NCBI GenBank assembly: GCA_964528055.1
Contig: CAZGQM010000014.1
Span: forward strand, 1-64,000
DNA: 64,000 bases
Reading direction: 5' to 3'
From: Geoanaerobacter sp964528055
Lineage (GTDB): Bacteria > Desulfobacterota > Desulfuromonadia > Geobacterales > DSM-12255
In this document: piece by piece, positions 26,720 through 35,584 of the stretch
Layout: each line of letters opens with the position of its first letter
Numbering within the stretch: the stretch's first letter is position 1
Notes under the pieces: generated by a model
Database searches by the model: none
What the model was told of the DNA's origin: nothing
The model's input: only the letters and a program-made list of their open reading frames with translations
Program-made: the position numbers and the translations under genes

Positions 26720-28717
26720 TTAGTGTGGCAAGAGCATCAGCGCAAAAAGAGTTGCAAAAATGTAGAGCATGTACAGATGCATCTGTCCGTGCTGAAGCCT
26801 TCGCATATAGGCAAATGCCTGGCCTGCAATTAGGAAAATCGGTGTCAGTATACGGTCCAGAATCGTTTCAGTGACTGTATATCTGAACCGGGCCGTTTCA
26901 GGCAGATTCCCGTTAATTCGTGGATAGTGGCGATCTGGCGTTACTATGACGCCGAGCAGGTTCGCAGCCTGTTCGGTGAATGAAGTGCCGGTGTACTGTA
27001 TGCGAGGTGTTGATGCCGGGAAACCGCAACCCCATGTCATAGTCAATGTCTGCGGCCTGTGCGCGATCATCCTGCAGTAGATGAGACCCGCGAGCAGAAC
27101 AAGTAAGATCAGTGCCCCGTTGACCAGCGAAATTGTGGCCAGTGGCACGGTGTGAGCAACATGTGTGAAGGCGGCAGAAGAGATGCCACTGTAATAGATT
27201 ACCACAGGTTTCACGGCCTGCAGCAACAGTGGAGCGACGACACCTGCAGTGAGGCAGCATAGAGCCAGCAGGGCCATAGGTGCCACCATGGCACCACTTG
27301 CCTCATGAGCGTGCGCGGCAGCGGAAGTACGTGGTGAACCGAGAAAAATGATACCGAAAAACTTTACAAAGGTGATCAGTGTTAACCCGCCTATAAAGGC
27401 AAACAGAGGTGCAAGCAGGGAGATAAGAGGTGTCGGTGAAGAAAGTGCATCGCTGAATGCGCCGAAATAGATGAACAGTTCCCCAACAAAGCCGTTTAAC
27501 GGCGGAAGGCCGCAGATAGCGAATACGCCGATCAAAAAAATCGGCGTACTCTGCGGAAGCCTCTTCGCGAGCCCTCCCATCTGATCGATTTCCCGCGTTC
27601 CTGTGGCATGGATCAGCACACCGGAGCCGAGAAAGAGAAGCGGCTTGAAAATGCCGTGATTGATGATGTGCATGAATCCGCCCGCGAATCCAAAGACGAC
27701 CAGCGCGGTATTCCCGGTCTGCAGACCGATCAGCCCCATGCCGAGTCCGATGAAGACTATGCCGATATTCTCTATGCTGCTGCAGGCCAGAAGCCGCTTC
27801 AGGTCGCGCTGAACAGCTGCGAGGGCAATGCCGGTAACAGCCGATATTGCGCCCAGCAGCAGGATCAGCCAGCCGAACCAGTCTGGTGTGGCTGCAAAAA
27901 ATGAAACGGTTCGCAAAATGCCATAAATTCCAATTTTCAGCATGATACCGGACATCATCGCAGAAACATGGCTCGGCGCATTAGCATGGGCGCCAGGGAG
28001 CCAGATATGCAGGGGCATGATCCCGGCCTTGGCACCGAACCCGATGAGCGCAGCGACTAGAATTGCCGCAGCCGGCGTAACGAGTGGGGACAGGGTATGG
28101 GCTTCCGGGAATGCAAAGGAGCCGGTGTTCTTGCAAAGAAGCGCAAACAAAACGAACAGGGCTGTGGTGCCGGTATGCGTGGCAAGCAGATAGACGGTTC
28201 CGGCACGCTGCACCTTGGGATCGAGCTGATCGGTGGTAATAAGGAAATATGCTGAAAGGGCCATCACTTCCCAGGCCATCAGAAAAAGCACCCCGTTTCG
28301 TGCCAGAACCACCAGTGCCATGGATGCAGCGAGAAGGCCAAAGAAAAATGTCATTTTTTTTTCTGAAGAGGGGTGATCCCTGGCTGCCCAATAGGCTGTG
28401 GCATAGAGCGAACAACAACCGGTTGCCAGAAAAAGCGGAAGGAGAAAGAGCGTGGAGAGCGGATCGGAAGAGAGTTCGCAAGGTCCGAAGGGGAGCTGCC
28501 AATCGAGGATATACCGGGAAGGCAAGGGTTCATTCAGCATGCGTCCAGATGCAATAAGCCCAAGAGTGGAGGCAATGACCGTAATCGCCGCGGCTATTTT
28601 TTGCCCCCATCCCGGTGGCCTGATCAGCAGACTGGGAATACCTGATAGTGCTAAGAGAACAATGGCGAAAACTGCGCATGCGACAGGTTCGTCTATGGGG
28701 TGCCAGTAAGAATCCAT
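26720..28717 (-). CDS. HyfB/NuoL-like antiporter subunit (Ehr operon)
   Basis: 665 residues with about 15-16 membrane helices; first gene of the minus-strand Ehr operon. The WEVMALSAYFLI, GFGAKAGIMPLHIWLPGAHANAPSHVSAMMSG and QRDLKRLLACSSIENIGIV motifs identify the Mrp/Hyf antiporter family. A C-terminal segment ends in RRLQHGQMHLYMLYI, as in HyfB. It shares extended similarity with the + strand gene at 30169-32163, so the two are paralogues on either side of a toxin-antitoxin and regulator pair. Confidence 0.9.
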   Translation of the reverse strand: MDSYWHPIDEPVACAVFAIVLLALSGIPSLLIRPPGWGQKIAAAITVIASTLGLIASGRMLNEPLPSRYILDWQLPFGPCELSSDPLSTLFLLPLFLATGCCSLYATAYWAARDHPSSEKKMTFFFGLLAASMALVVLARNGVLFLMAWEVMALSAYFLITTDQLDPKVQRAGTVYLLATHTGTTALFVLFALLCKNTGSFAFPEAHTLSPLVTPAAAILVAALIGFGAKAGIMPLHIWLPGAHANAPSHVSAMMSGIMLKIGIYGILRTVSFFAATPDWFGWLILLLGAISAVTGIALAAVQRDLKRLLACSSIENIGIVFIGLGMGLIGLQTGNTALVVFGFAGGFMHIINHGIFKPLLFLGSGVLIHATGTREIDQMGGLAKRLPQSTPIFLIGVFAICGLPPLNGFVGELFIYFGAFSDALSSPTPLISLLAPLFAFIGGLTLITFVKFFGIIFLGSPRTSAAAHAHEASGAMVAPMALLALCCLTAGVVAPLLLQAVKPVVIYYSGISSAAFTHVAHTVPLATISLVNGALILLVLLAGLIYCRMIAHRPQTLTMTWGCGFPASTPRIQYTGTSFTEQAANLLGVIVTPDRHYPRINGNLPETARFRYTVTETILDRILTPIFLIAGQAFAYMRRLQHGQMHLYMLYIFATLFALMLLPH

Positions 28718-28782
28718 GTGGACTTTCCATTACGGCAATGTTTCTTACGCGGCAACGAATGGGTGATCCAATATACCGCTAC

Positions 28783-28830
28783 TGTTACATGATGATAAAA
28801 AATGGTAACATATATAATCTTTATATGGTA
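28783..28830 (+). promoter_or_regulatory. Candidate promoter and operator of the MazEF-like pair
   Basis: A consensus TATAAT is at 28813-28818. Around it, CATATA (28809-28814) and TATATG (28822-28827) form an inverted repeat with a 7-bp spacer. Just upstream, TGTTAC and GTAACA (28783-28788 and 28805-28810) form another with a 16-bp spacer. No good -35 box is visible. The layout suits autorepression by the antitoxin. Confidence 0.4.
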
Positions 28831-28877
28831 TAAGTTTTTATGCGTCAACAATATTTTGAGACACACAGAGGTGGGCC

Positions 28878-29114
28878 ATGCCTGTCACCCGACTGAACAT
28901 CACTCTTCCAACGCCGATCGTCGATGACATCAAAGCTCTCTACGGACAGCGCGGCTTGAGCCAGTTCCTGGAGGAAGCGGCCAGGGAAAAGCTCACCGAG
29001 GTCAAAAAAAAGGCTTACAAGGGGCTGATCGAAGGGTATCAGGCCACGGCAGAAGAGACCGTGGAGGTGCTGAAAAGATTCGAGGCAGCTGTTACGGAGG
29101 AGCGCGATGTTTAA
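28878..29114 (+). CDS. Ribbon-helix-helix antitoxin (MazE-like)
   Basis: 78 residues. The N-terminal TRLNITLPTPIVDDIKALYGQRGLSQFLEEAAREKL reads as a ribbon-helix-helix DNA-binding fold. The acidic, helical C terminus (EETVEVLKRFEAAVTEERD) would wrap the toxin. GAGGTGG precedes the ATG. Its last 8 bases overlap the toxin gene, the common arrangement for such pairs. It sits in the gap between two divergently oriented antiporter-type genes and probably controls its own promoter. Confidence 0.8.
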   Translation: MPVTRLNITLPTPIVDDIKALYGQRGLSQFLEEAAREKLTEVKKKAYKGLIEGYQATAEETVEVLKRFEAAVTEERDV

Positions 29115-29445
29115 GCGGGGTGGAATCTATTCAGTCAGCCTTGCCCAAGACGAAGAACGTGGCAAGGAAACCTGTCCCTGTCTGGTGGTTAGCAATAATA
29201 TCAGCAATGAATTTTCACCGGTGGTGACCATCGTTCCGCTCTCCTTTTCCAACCTCGAAAAGATCTACGAATTTGAAACGTTATTGCCGGCCAGTAACAA
29301 CGGATTGGGCAAAGATGCTAAAATTAGTTCGCATATCATCATAACCATAGACAAGACCAAAGTGGTGGGGGACCGACTCGGCTTCCTGACAAAGACGCTC
29401 CTGGCAAAGGTCGAGAAAACTCTTCGTTTTCAGCTCGATCTGTAA
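29107..29445 (+). CDS. MazF/PemK-type toxin
   Basis: 112 residues in the MazF/PemK fold, usually a sequence-specific mRNA endonuclease. The opening FKRGGIYSVSL, the CPCLVVSNN strand (usually RPxVVVSN, with the Arg replaced here), TIVPLSF and SSHIIITIDKTKVVGDRLGFL match the family pattern. It overlaps the antitoxin by 8 bases. The arginine substitution in the RP motif could affect activity. Confidence 0.8.
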   Translation: MFKRGGIYSVSLAQDEERGKETCPCLVVSNNISNEFSPVVTIVPLSFSNLEKIYEFETLLPASNNGLGKDAKISSHIIITIDKTKVVGDRLGFLTKTLLAKVEKTLRFQLDL

Positions 29446-29485
29446 AGGACTTGAAATATAGCAGTTGATCACGGAGAATACATAC

Positions 29486-30172
29486 ATGCAACTGAATACA
29501 GCAGACGTAGCCAAAGCGCTCAATGTGGATGAAAAAACCGTGCTGCGCTGGATTAAGAAAGATAATCTTCCTGCTGAGCGAGTCAGTGGCGAATTCCTGA
29601 TGAATCGGGTTGATCTGCTGGAATGGGCCACGGAGCATGGATTCAAGGTAGATCCGGCAATATATAAGGTGCAGGAAGATGAGAGCAAGCCGCTGCCCAC
29701 TCTCAGCCAGGCTCTCGAAGCCGGAGGAATTCATTGTAACGTGCCAGGGATTGACAAGGAGACGGTTCTCAGGAGCGTGGTGGATCTGCTTGTACTTCCT
29801 CCGGAGCTTGACCCTGAATTCGTACTCCAGGTTCTCCTTGCCCGTGAGGCATTGGGGACCACTGCAGTCGGTGACGGGATAGCCATACCCCATGTGCGAA
29901 ACCCGATCCTTCTTCAGCTTCCGGTTCCCAAGGTCGCCCTCTGTTTTCTTGCCCAGCCGATCGATTTTGATGCCCTGGACGGCAAGCCGGTTCAGATCCT
30001 CTTTACCCTGACCAGTCCAACGGTCAAAATGCACCTGCATCTGTTGTCCAAACTGGCCTATGCACTTCGTGACGAAGGTCTGCGCGAGGCGCTTCGTACC
30101 CCCTGCAATCAACAGCTGATAATGACCGTGCTGAAGAGCATCGAGCACGATATCGGGAGACCTTCGACATGA
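29486..30172 (+). CDS. HTH (excisionase/MerR-like) - EIIA(Ntr) fusion regulator
   Basis: 228 residues from ATG 29486, with GGAG nine bases upstream. The N-terminal 55 residues (NTADVAKALNVDEKTVLRWIKKDNLPAERV) form a winged helix-turn-helix of the excisionase type. After a linker, residues about 75-225 are a PtsN-type EIIA domain with the phospho-histidine in AVGDGIAIPHVRNP. Its stop overlaps the start of the HyfB-like gene by 4 bases. The fusion could link PTS phosphorylation to DNA binding near the Ehr genes; that is inference from architecture and position. Confidence 0.85.
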   Translation: MQLNTADVAKALNVDEKTVLRWIKKDNLPAERVSGEFLMNRVDLLEWATEHGFKVDPAIYKVQEDESKPLPTLSQALEAGGIHCNVPGIDKETVLRSVVDLLVLPPELDPEFVLQVLLAREALGTTAVGDGIAIPHVRNPILLQLPVPKVALCFLAQPIDFDALDGKPVQILFTLTSPTVKMHLHLLSKLAYALRDEGLREALRTPCNQQLIMTVLKSIEHDIGRPST

Positions 30173-32163
30173 GCTCTTGGCTTTCCGGACCAGGCAGCGG
30201 ACAGCTGCTTATTGCCGCTTCTCTGCTGGCCGCAGTTTCCGGCGTGCCTCTGCTTTTTAGACTGCTGCTCCCCTCTGCCGGACAACGGTTTGCCACCATT
30301 TTCGTCTCTTTTGCCGCACTGCTCGGCATTGTCGGGGCAACCACCTGCCTTCTCCAACGTTCAACCGCAACCTATGAACTCATAACTCCCCTGCCGTTTG
30401 GGCCTGTAACCTGTGCCATAGATCCATTATCCGCAATCTTCGCACTCCCGATACTCATCGTAGCGGCCTGTTGCAGCATCTATTCCGTCGGTTACTGGCC
30501 CGCCTGCGACAATCAGCGCACGGTCCGCAAGCTCACATTCTTTTTCGGGATTCTGGTTGCAGCCATGCTCTGGGTCGTTATGGCCCGTTCGACAAACCTG
30601 TTTCTCTTTGCCTGGGAGATAATGGCGCTTGCAGCCTATTTTGTATTGACGACCAATGATTTCGACAGCGAGGTTCGCGAGGCGGGTACCCTCTATATGA
30701 TCTGTACCCACATCGGGACCCTCTGCCTGTTCGCCATCTTTGCCCTGCTCAAGTCGACATCAGGCTCCTATCTCTTTCCTGCTATGGCCACTCTCAGTGT
30801 AGATGGTCCCGTAGCAGGCGCCATTTTCGTGGTCTCCCTTTTTGCATTCGGTTTCAAGGCCGGCATCATGCCGCTGCATATATGGCTCCCCACGGCCCAT
30901 GCCAATGCTCCAAGCCACATCTCTGCCATCATGTCGGGTGTCATTCTCAAGATCGGAATCTACGGGCTGCTCCGTATCCTCTCCTTCTTCGACACCTTTC
31001 CACTATGGTGGGGGATTACCGTTGTTGTTCTCGGGATCGTTTCCGGTATAGTCGGCGTCATCTTTGCCATAGGCCAACATGACCTCAAACGCCTGCTCGC
31101 CTATCACAGCATAGAAAACATCGGAATAATCGCCATGGGAATAGGTGTTGCCCTTATCGGCACGACAACCGGTTCACCTCTGCTGGTGATTTTCGGTATG
31201 TCGGGAGCGCTGCTTCACGTAATCAACCACGCCACTTTCAAGGCGTTGCTCTTTTTAGGAGCCGGGTCTGTCATACATACTGTCGGCACTCGAGAGATAG
31301 ACCGAATGGGTGGGTTGCTTCGGCCTATGCCCTGGACGGCCCTCTTATTCCTTGTGGGAGCGGTTGCTATCTGCGGCCTCCCTCCGCTCAACGGGTTTGT
31401 GAGCGAACTACTGATTTATCTCGGTCTGTTCAACGGTGCGGTCAATGGAGGCGGGGCCGGTGCGGTGGTCACTGCCTTGGCAGTGCCGGGACTGGCGCTG
31501 GTGGGCGGCCTTGCAATAGCATGTTTCGTCAAGGTTTTTGGAGTGGTCTTTCTCGGCGTTGCCCGATCAAATGAAGCGACTTGTGCCCATGAAGCCGGCC
31601 TCAGTATGCGTATCCCCATGGTCCTGCTTGCTTCCGTCTGCATTGTTATCGGCATCGTGCCGCTTGCGGTAGCTCCGTTGTTACAAGCGGCTGTTGCATG
31701 CTGGCACCCTTCAGGCATGGGGAATATCCCGCTCGGCACCATTGCGCCACTCGGGTGGATCTCTGTTCTGGCAACAGCGCTGATGGTAGTCGCAGTTCTG
31801 ACGTATCTCATAAGGATACGGAACGTTGTCGCAAGCGGGTCCACCACCTGGGGGTGCGGTTATCTGGCGCCTACCTCGCGTATGCAGTACACTGCTTCGT
31901 CATTCGCCGACATGCTGTGTACCCTTTTTTCCGGCATCCTGAGACCTCGGACCCATGCACCGGTCATCAGTCAGCAATTCCCGACAGGCTCACGGTTCGA
32001 AAGCCATGTTCCCGAAGTCGTGCTGGAGAAGATCTATCTCCCCCTGCTCCAGTGGGCAAACGAAAAGCTCGCTCCCATAAGAAGGCTTCAGCACGGGCAT
32101 TTGCATCTCTACATCCTCTATACGCTTTTTACGTTGATCGTCCTTCTTGCCCTGCCTCAATAA
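30169..32163 (+). CDS. HyfB/NuoL-like antiporter subunit, second copy
   Basis: 664 residues, about 15-16 membrane helices. The same landmarks as in the minus-strand copy occur (WEIMALAAYFVL, GFKAGIMPLHIWLPTAHANAPSHISAIMSG, QHDLKRLLAYHSIENIGI, RRLQHGHLHLYILYTL). It is translationally coupled to the HTH-EIIA gene. It could be an alternative antiporter module for the Ehr complex, swapped in under regulation, or part of a separate complex; the sequence does not decide. Confidence 0.88.
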   Translation: MSSWLSGPGSGQLLIAASLLAAVSGVPLLFRLLLPSAGQRFATIFVSFAALLGIVGATTCLLQRSTATYELITPLPFGPVTCAIDPLSAIFALPILIVAACCSIYSVGYWPACDNQRTVRKLTFFFGILVAAMLWVVMARSTNLFLFAWEIMALAAYFVLTTNDFDSEVREAGTLYMICTHIGTLCLFAIFALLKSTSGSYLFPAMATLSVDGPVAGAIFVVSLFAFGFKAGIMPLHIWLPTAHANAPSHISAIMSGVILKIGIYGLLRILSFFDTFPLWWGITVVVLGIVSGIVGVIFAIGQHDLKRLLAYHSIENIGIIAMGIGVALIGTTTGSPLLVIFGMSGALLHVINHATFKALLFLGAGSVIHTVGTREIDRMGGLLRPMPWTALLFLVGAVAICGLPPLNGFVSELLIYLGLFNGAVNGGGAGAVVTALAVPGLALVGGLAIACFVKVFGVVFLGVARSNEATCAHEAGLSMRIPMVLLASVCIVIGIVPLAVAPLLQAAVACWHPSGMGNIPLGTIAPLGWISVLATALMVVAVLTYLIRIRNVVASGSTTWGCGYLAPTSRMQYTASSFADMLCTLFSGILRPRTHAPVISQQFPTGSRFESHVPEVVLEKIYLPLLQWANEKLAPIRRLQHGHLHLYILYTLFTLIVLLALPQ

Positions 32164-32219
32164 TTGAAGGCACCCCTGGGGGAACAGGAGCGATCAAGGC
32201 TCCATCCCTCTTATCGGGT

Positions 32220-33362
32220 TCAATACCCTGTCAGGTCGAGGTTGGCCGTATCGATTCTGAGGAGCCGTATCCCCAGCCGTTTTTCTATTACCTTGAAATG
32301 CGGCAAATCTTCCGGACAGAGCAGTGACACGGCTACTCCTTCAGTTTCGGCGCGACCGGTTCTTCCGATCCGGTGGATATAATCGGTTGGCGAGCGGGGA
32401 AGCTCGAAGTTGACCACGTGGGGGAGAGAGCTTATATCTATGCCGCGAGAGGCCAGGTCCGTGGCCACCAGTACCCGCACCTCCGCGGATTTAAAGGCGG
32501 CAAGGGCTGCAGTTCGCCCCCCCTGGCTCATGCCACCGTGAAAGGTTGCGGCGCTGATCCCGTTATCGGTCAGTTTCTTTGTTACAATGTCGGCCCGTCT
32601 CTGTGACGACGCGAAGACCAGCACCTGCTGCCAATCGTTGCTCTTGATCAGATATCTGAGCAAGGGGCCTTTACGGCTCGGATCAACAGTATATATCTCC
32701 TGGGTAATGAGATCCGCTTCTGGCCCCTCTTCCGTGCGCTCTATCTGCAGAGGGTCGGACAAGATGGTTTTTGCCAACTGACGCACATCTTCACCGAAGG
32801 TCGCGGCAAACAGGAGATTCTGCCGTTTTGGGGGGAGCAGGGCCAGTATCTGGTCGAGTTCATCCTTAAAACCCTGCTCAAGCATCTTATCGGCTTCATC
32901 CAGCACAAGGATATTGACCGCAGAGAGTTGCACGCTATTCTTGGCGACCAGCTCCAGCAGGCGGCCGGGAGTGGCGACCAGCAGCTCGATGCCGTTCATA
33001 CGGATCATCTGCGGGTTGATGGCGACTCCGCCAAACACCGCCCCGGTGATAACCCTGGGGGTCAGGTGGTTGCCCAGCTGCTGCATGACCTCCCCGGTCT
33101 GTGCGGCCAGTTCTCTGGTCGGCACGATGATCAGTCCTTTGAGTGTCCGCCGCGTGCCCGGCTTCTGGGTCTTGATGAGTTGCAGGAGGGGAAGGACAAA
33201 AGCGGCGGTCTTGCCGGAGCCGGTTTTGGCGATGGCCTGCAGATCCCTCCCCTGCAAAATGGCTGGAATAGCCGTCCGTTGAATGGGGTAGGGGCGTTCG
33301 AAACCCTGCCGACCGACCGCCTCCAGTAACTCCTCTGTCAATCCCAGGGATGCAAATGTCAC
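32220..33362 (-). CDS. DEAD-box RNA helicase, short form
   Basis: 380 residues, just the two helicase domains with almost no C-terminal tail. Q motif PYPIQRTAIP, motif I AKTGSGKT, motif II DEAD, and motif VI HRIGRTGR are normal. Motif III reads AAT (LLFAATFGED) where SAT is nearly universal; the serine is thought to couple ATP hydrolysis to unwinding. Its ATG overlaps the stop of the upstream helicase gene by 4 bases, so both are translated from one message. Confidence 0.92.
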   Translation of the reverse strand: MTFASLGLTEELLEAVGRQGFERPYPIQRTAIPAILQGRDLQAIAKTGSGKTAAFVLPLLQLIKTQKPGTRRTLKGLIIVPTRELAAQTGEVMQQLGNHLTPRVITGAVFGGVAINPQMIRMNGIELLVATPGRLLELVAKNSVQLSAVNILVLDEADKMLEQGFKDELDQILALLPPKRQNLLFAATFGEDVRQLAKTILSDPLQIERTEEGPEADLITQEIYTVDPSRKGPLLRYLIKSNDWQQVLVFASSQRRADIVTKKLTDNGISAATFHGGMSQGGRTAALAAFKSAEVRVLVATDLASRGIDISSLPHVVNFELPRSPTDYIHRIGRTGRAETEGVAVSLLCPEDLPHFKVIEKRLGIRLLRIDTANLDLTGY

Positions 33363-34666
33363 GACCTGCTCCCCCGGCGACCGGTCTTGGGTGGGCGCTC
33401 GTCCACGACCTTTTTACGCCGCTTGGGCGTGGGGAGAGGGGGTGCAAGAGCGCTCTTTTCCCTGCTCTTTTTTGCGCTTGCCTGCTCCTTTGCCTTCTTG
33501 CCTTCCTGTGCCTTGACACACCGTTTGACCGCATTCTGCGGGAATTCAGCCAGCGTCTGGCGCGGGATGGCATACTTGAGCAGCTTCTCGATCGCGGCAA
33601 GAAGAGAGTGCTCTTCAGGGCTGACCAGCGAGAGAGCTATCCCGTCTTCACCGGCCCGGCCGGTGCGGCCGATCCGATGCACATAATCTTCGGGAACCTG
33701 TGGGAGATCGTAATTCACCACATGGGGAAGGCGCTCGATATCGAGCCCGCGGGCCGCCACATCGGTAGCCACCAGCACACGAAACTCTCCCCGCTTGAAC
33801 TCCGCCAGGGTTCGCGTGCGGATCGACTGGCTCTTGTTGCTGTGGATGGCGGAAGCCTTGATCCCGTCGAAGAGCAGCTCTTCGGTCAGCTTGTCAGCGC
33901 CGTAGCGGGTCCGGGCGAAGACCAGCGCCTGGTTCCACTCCCCTTTGCGGATCAGAAACGAGAGCATCTCCCGCTTGCGGCTCTTTTCCACCTGATAGAT
34001 CGTCTGAGTCACCGCGTCGGCGGTGATATTCTTGCGAGCAACCTCGATACGGCGCGGGTGATCCAGCAATTCGTCGGCGAGCTGCTTGATGCTCTTGGAG
34101 TAGGTTGCAGAAAAGAGCAGTGTCTGGCGCTTGGGCGGCAGATACTCCGCCACCTTCTGGATGTCGTCAATAAACCCGAGATCGAGCATCCGGTCGGCTT
34201 CGTCCAGCACCAGGAACTTAATCCGTGAAAGGTTCACAGTCCCTCGTTCCGCGTGATCCAGCAGTCGGCCCGGAGTCGCGACTACAATATCGACGCCGCG
34301 GTGCAACCGCTCGATCTGCGCCTGAATGCTCACTCCGCCGTAGATCATCGTGGAGCGGAGCGACAGGCGGCGTGCATACAGGTTCATCTCTTCGCTTACC
34401 TGGGCCGCCAGTTCGCGGGTTGGCACCAGAACCAGCGCACGCGGTTTTCGGCGTTTCTCCACCGGGATATTTTCGCCCAGCATCTGAACAATCGGCAGGG
34501 CAAACGCCGCAGTCTTTCCGGTACCGGTCTGGGCGCCGGCAAGCAGGTCAGACCCTTCGAAGATCACCGGGATCGCCTCTGCCTGGATCGGGGTAGGAAC
34601 GGTATAGCCCTGTGCGGAAATCGCGCTCAGCAGTTCGGCGTGAAGGCCGAGAGTATCAAAAGACAT
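33359..34666 (-). CDS. rhlE: DEAD-box RNA helicase (RhlE-like)
   Basis: 435 residues from ATG 34666, which has a perfect AAGGAG site; the frame is open to 34726 but that extension is not family-like. Motifs: Q motif YTVPTPIQAEAIP, AQTGTGKT, PTRELA, DEAD, SAT (LLFSATYSK) and HRIGRTGR. A basic, Lys/Arg-rich tail (about 380-435) probably adds non-specific RNA binding. First gene of a two-helicase operon. Likely roles are ribosome assembly or mRNA turnover, as for other RhlE proteins. Confidence 0.93.
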   Translation of the reverse strand: MSFDTLGLHAELLSAISAQGYTVPTPIQAEAIPVIFEGSDLLAGAQTGTGKTAAFALPIVQMLGENIPVEKRRKPRALVLVPTRELAAQVSEEMNLYARRLSLRSTMIYGGVSIQAQIERLHRGVDIVVATPGRLLDHAERGTVNLSRIKFLVLDEADRMLDLGFIDDIQKVAEYLPPKRQTLLFSATYSKSIKQLADELLDHPRRIEVARKNITADAVTQTIYQVEKSRKREMLSFLIRKGEWNQALVFARTRYGADKLTEELLFDGIKASAIHSNKSQSIRTRTLAEFKRGEFRVLVATDVAARGLDIERLPHVVNYDLPQVPEDYVHRIGRTGRAGEDGIALSLVSPEEHSLLAAIEKLLKYAIPRQTLAEFPQNAVKRCVKAQEGKKAKEQASAKKSREKSALAPPLPTPKRRKKVVDERPPKTGRRGSRS

Positions 34667-34722
34667 TGAACGAACTCCTTGTATGGATAGATCAGGGATG
34701 GCGTGATGATGTGCGGGTAGTG

Positions 34723-35067
34723 TCAATAGGGTCGGAGTTGCCTGCCGGATCCGATATGCCAGTGGAGGTGTTTGGAGGACTGGTACTCCCCAAGGTTGGT
34801 GTAGACGCGGGCTGCGCCGAAACGGTTCATGAAGTCACCGGCGATTCGCTTCGCTGTAGAGATTAATTCCAGTAGCAGCTCGTTATCGGCCTCTTCGAGC
34901 GTCAGGAGGGATTCGATATGTTTCCTGGGTAGGAGAACGACGTGGTTTTCCCATAAAGGGTTTGTGTGGTGAAAGGCGAGGACCCGCTCGTTCTCGAAGT
35001 AGACCGGGAGGTCGAGCTGACCTTTCAGGACTTTTTCACAATAGAAATCACAGGTGGCATTGTTCAT
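34723..35067 (-). CDS. HIT family nucleotide-binding protein
   Basis: 114 residues from ATG 35067, where AGAGGA is nine bases upstream and the family N terminus (CDFYCEKVLKGQLDLPVYFENERVLAF) begins. The longer frame to 35175 is not supported. The HIT triad appears as KHLHWHIGSG near the C terminus. The proteins usually hydrolyse nucleoside phosphoramidates or dinucleotides. The N-terminal CxxxC does not have the full zinc-binding pattern. Confidence 0.9.
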   Translation of the reverse strand: MNNATCDFYCEKVLKGQLDLPVYFENERVLAFHHTNPLWENHVVLLPRKHIESLLTLEEADNELLLELISTAKRIAGDFMNRFGAARVYTNLGEYQSSKHLHWHIGSGRQLRPY

Positions 35068-35141
35068 GGTGTAGCATCCTCTTCGATTGAGTGTACAGAA
35101 GTCATCGGCGGGGTGCCAACCCGAGAGCGTGGTGACGAATG

Positions 35142-35543
35142 CTACCTGCCCCAGCCTGAGAAGATGCCCGGGCAATCGTTTCCATCCCAGGCTCCAAAAA
35201 TCACTTTGCCGTTTCTATCCACCTCCATAAGCCTCATGCAGTACCTTGTGTCAGGAAGGCGGGAGGGTTTCTTTGACCCAGGAGGTGCAGGATTGCCGTC
35301 ATAGGAATTCCAGACAAACAGATGCTTTCCTGCAACCCTCCGCTCCTCTGAAGGCTTGCCCCATGCGGCTATAACCTCGGAGACCGGCTGATCTTGCCAC
35401 GAGTCAATGACTCTGTTCATTGCCATGTTGGTACATCCCCCCGAAACGGTAAGAAGGAGCACGATCAAGGTTAACTTCAGAGTACTCTTGGCTGTAGGCA
35501 TAGATGCCGTATGAAACCGAAAGTTCGAGTCATTGTGTGGCAT
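35142..35543 (-). CDS. Putative lipoprotein, unknown function
   Basis: 133 residues. A hydrophobic stretch (about 22-36) ends in the lipobox LTVSGGC, so it is probably lipid-anchored. The mature part includes AWGKPSEERRVAGKHLFVWNSYDG, resembling small outer-membrane-associated lipoproteins. AGGAG lies 7 bases before the ATG at 35543, which supports this start although the n-region is long; Met15 would give a more usual signal peptide. No named family recognised. Confidence 0.75.
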   Translation of the reverse strand: MPHNDSNFRFHTASMPTAKSTLKLTLIVLLLTVSGGCTNMAMNRVIDSWQDQPVSEVIAAWGKPSEERRVAGKHLFVWNSYDGNPAPPGSKKPSRLPDTRYCMRLMEVDRNGKVIFGAWDGNDCPGIFSGWGR

Positions 35544-35584
35544 GTCGGCTCCTGGTGAAAGTATGGAAATAGTTTCGCATCCAG

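Noticed and set aside
21348..28717. Functional group-4 [NiFe] hydrogenase
   Set aside because: The large subunit lacks both cysteine pairs needed to bind the nickel-iron centre.
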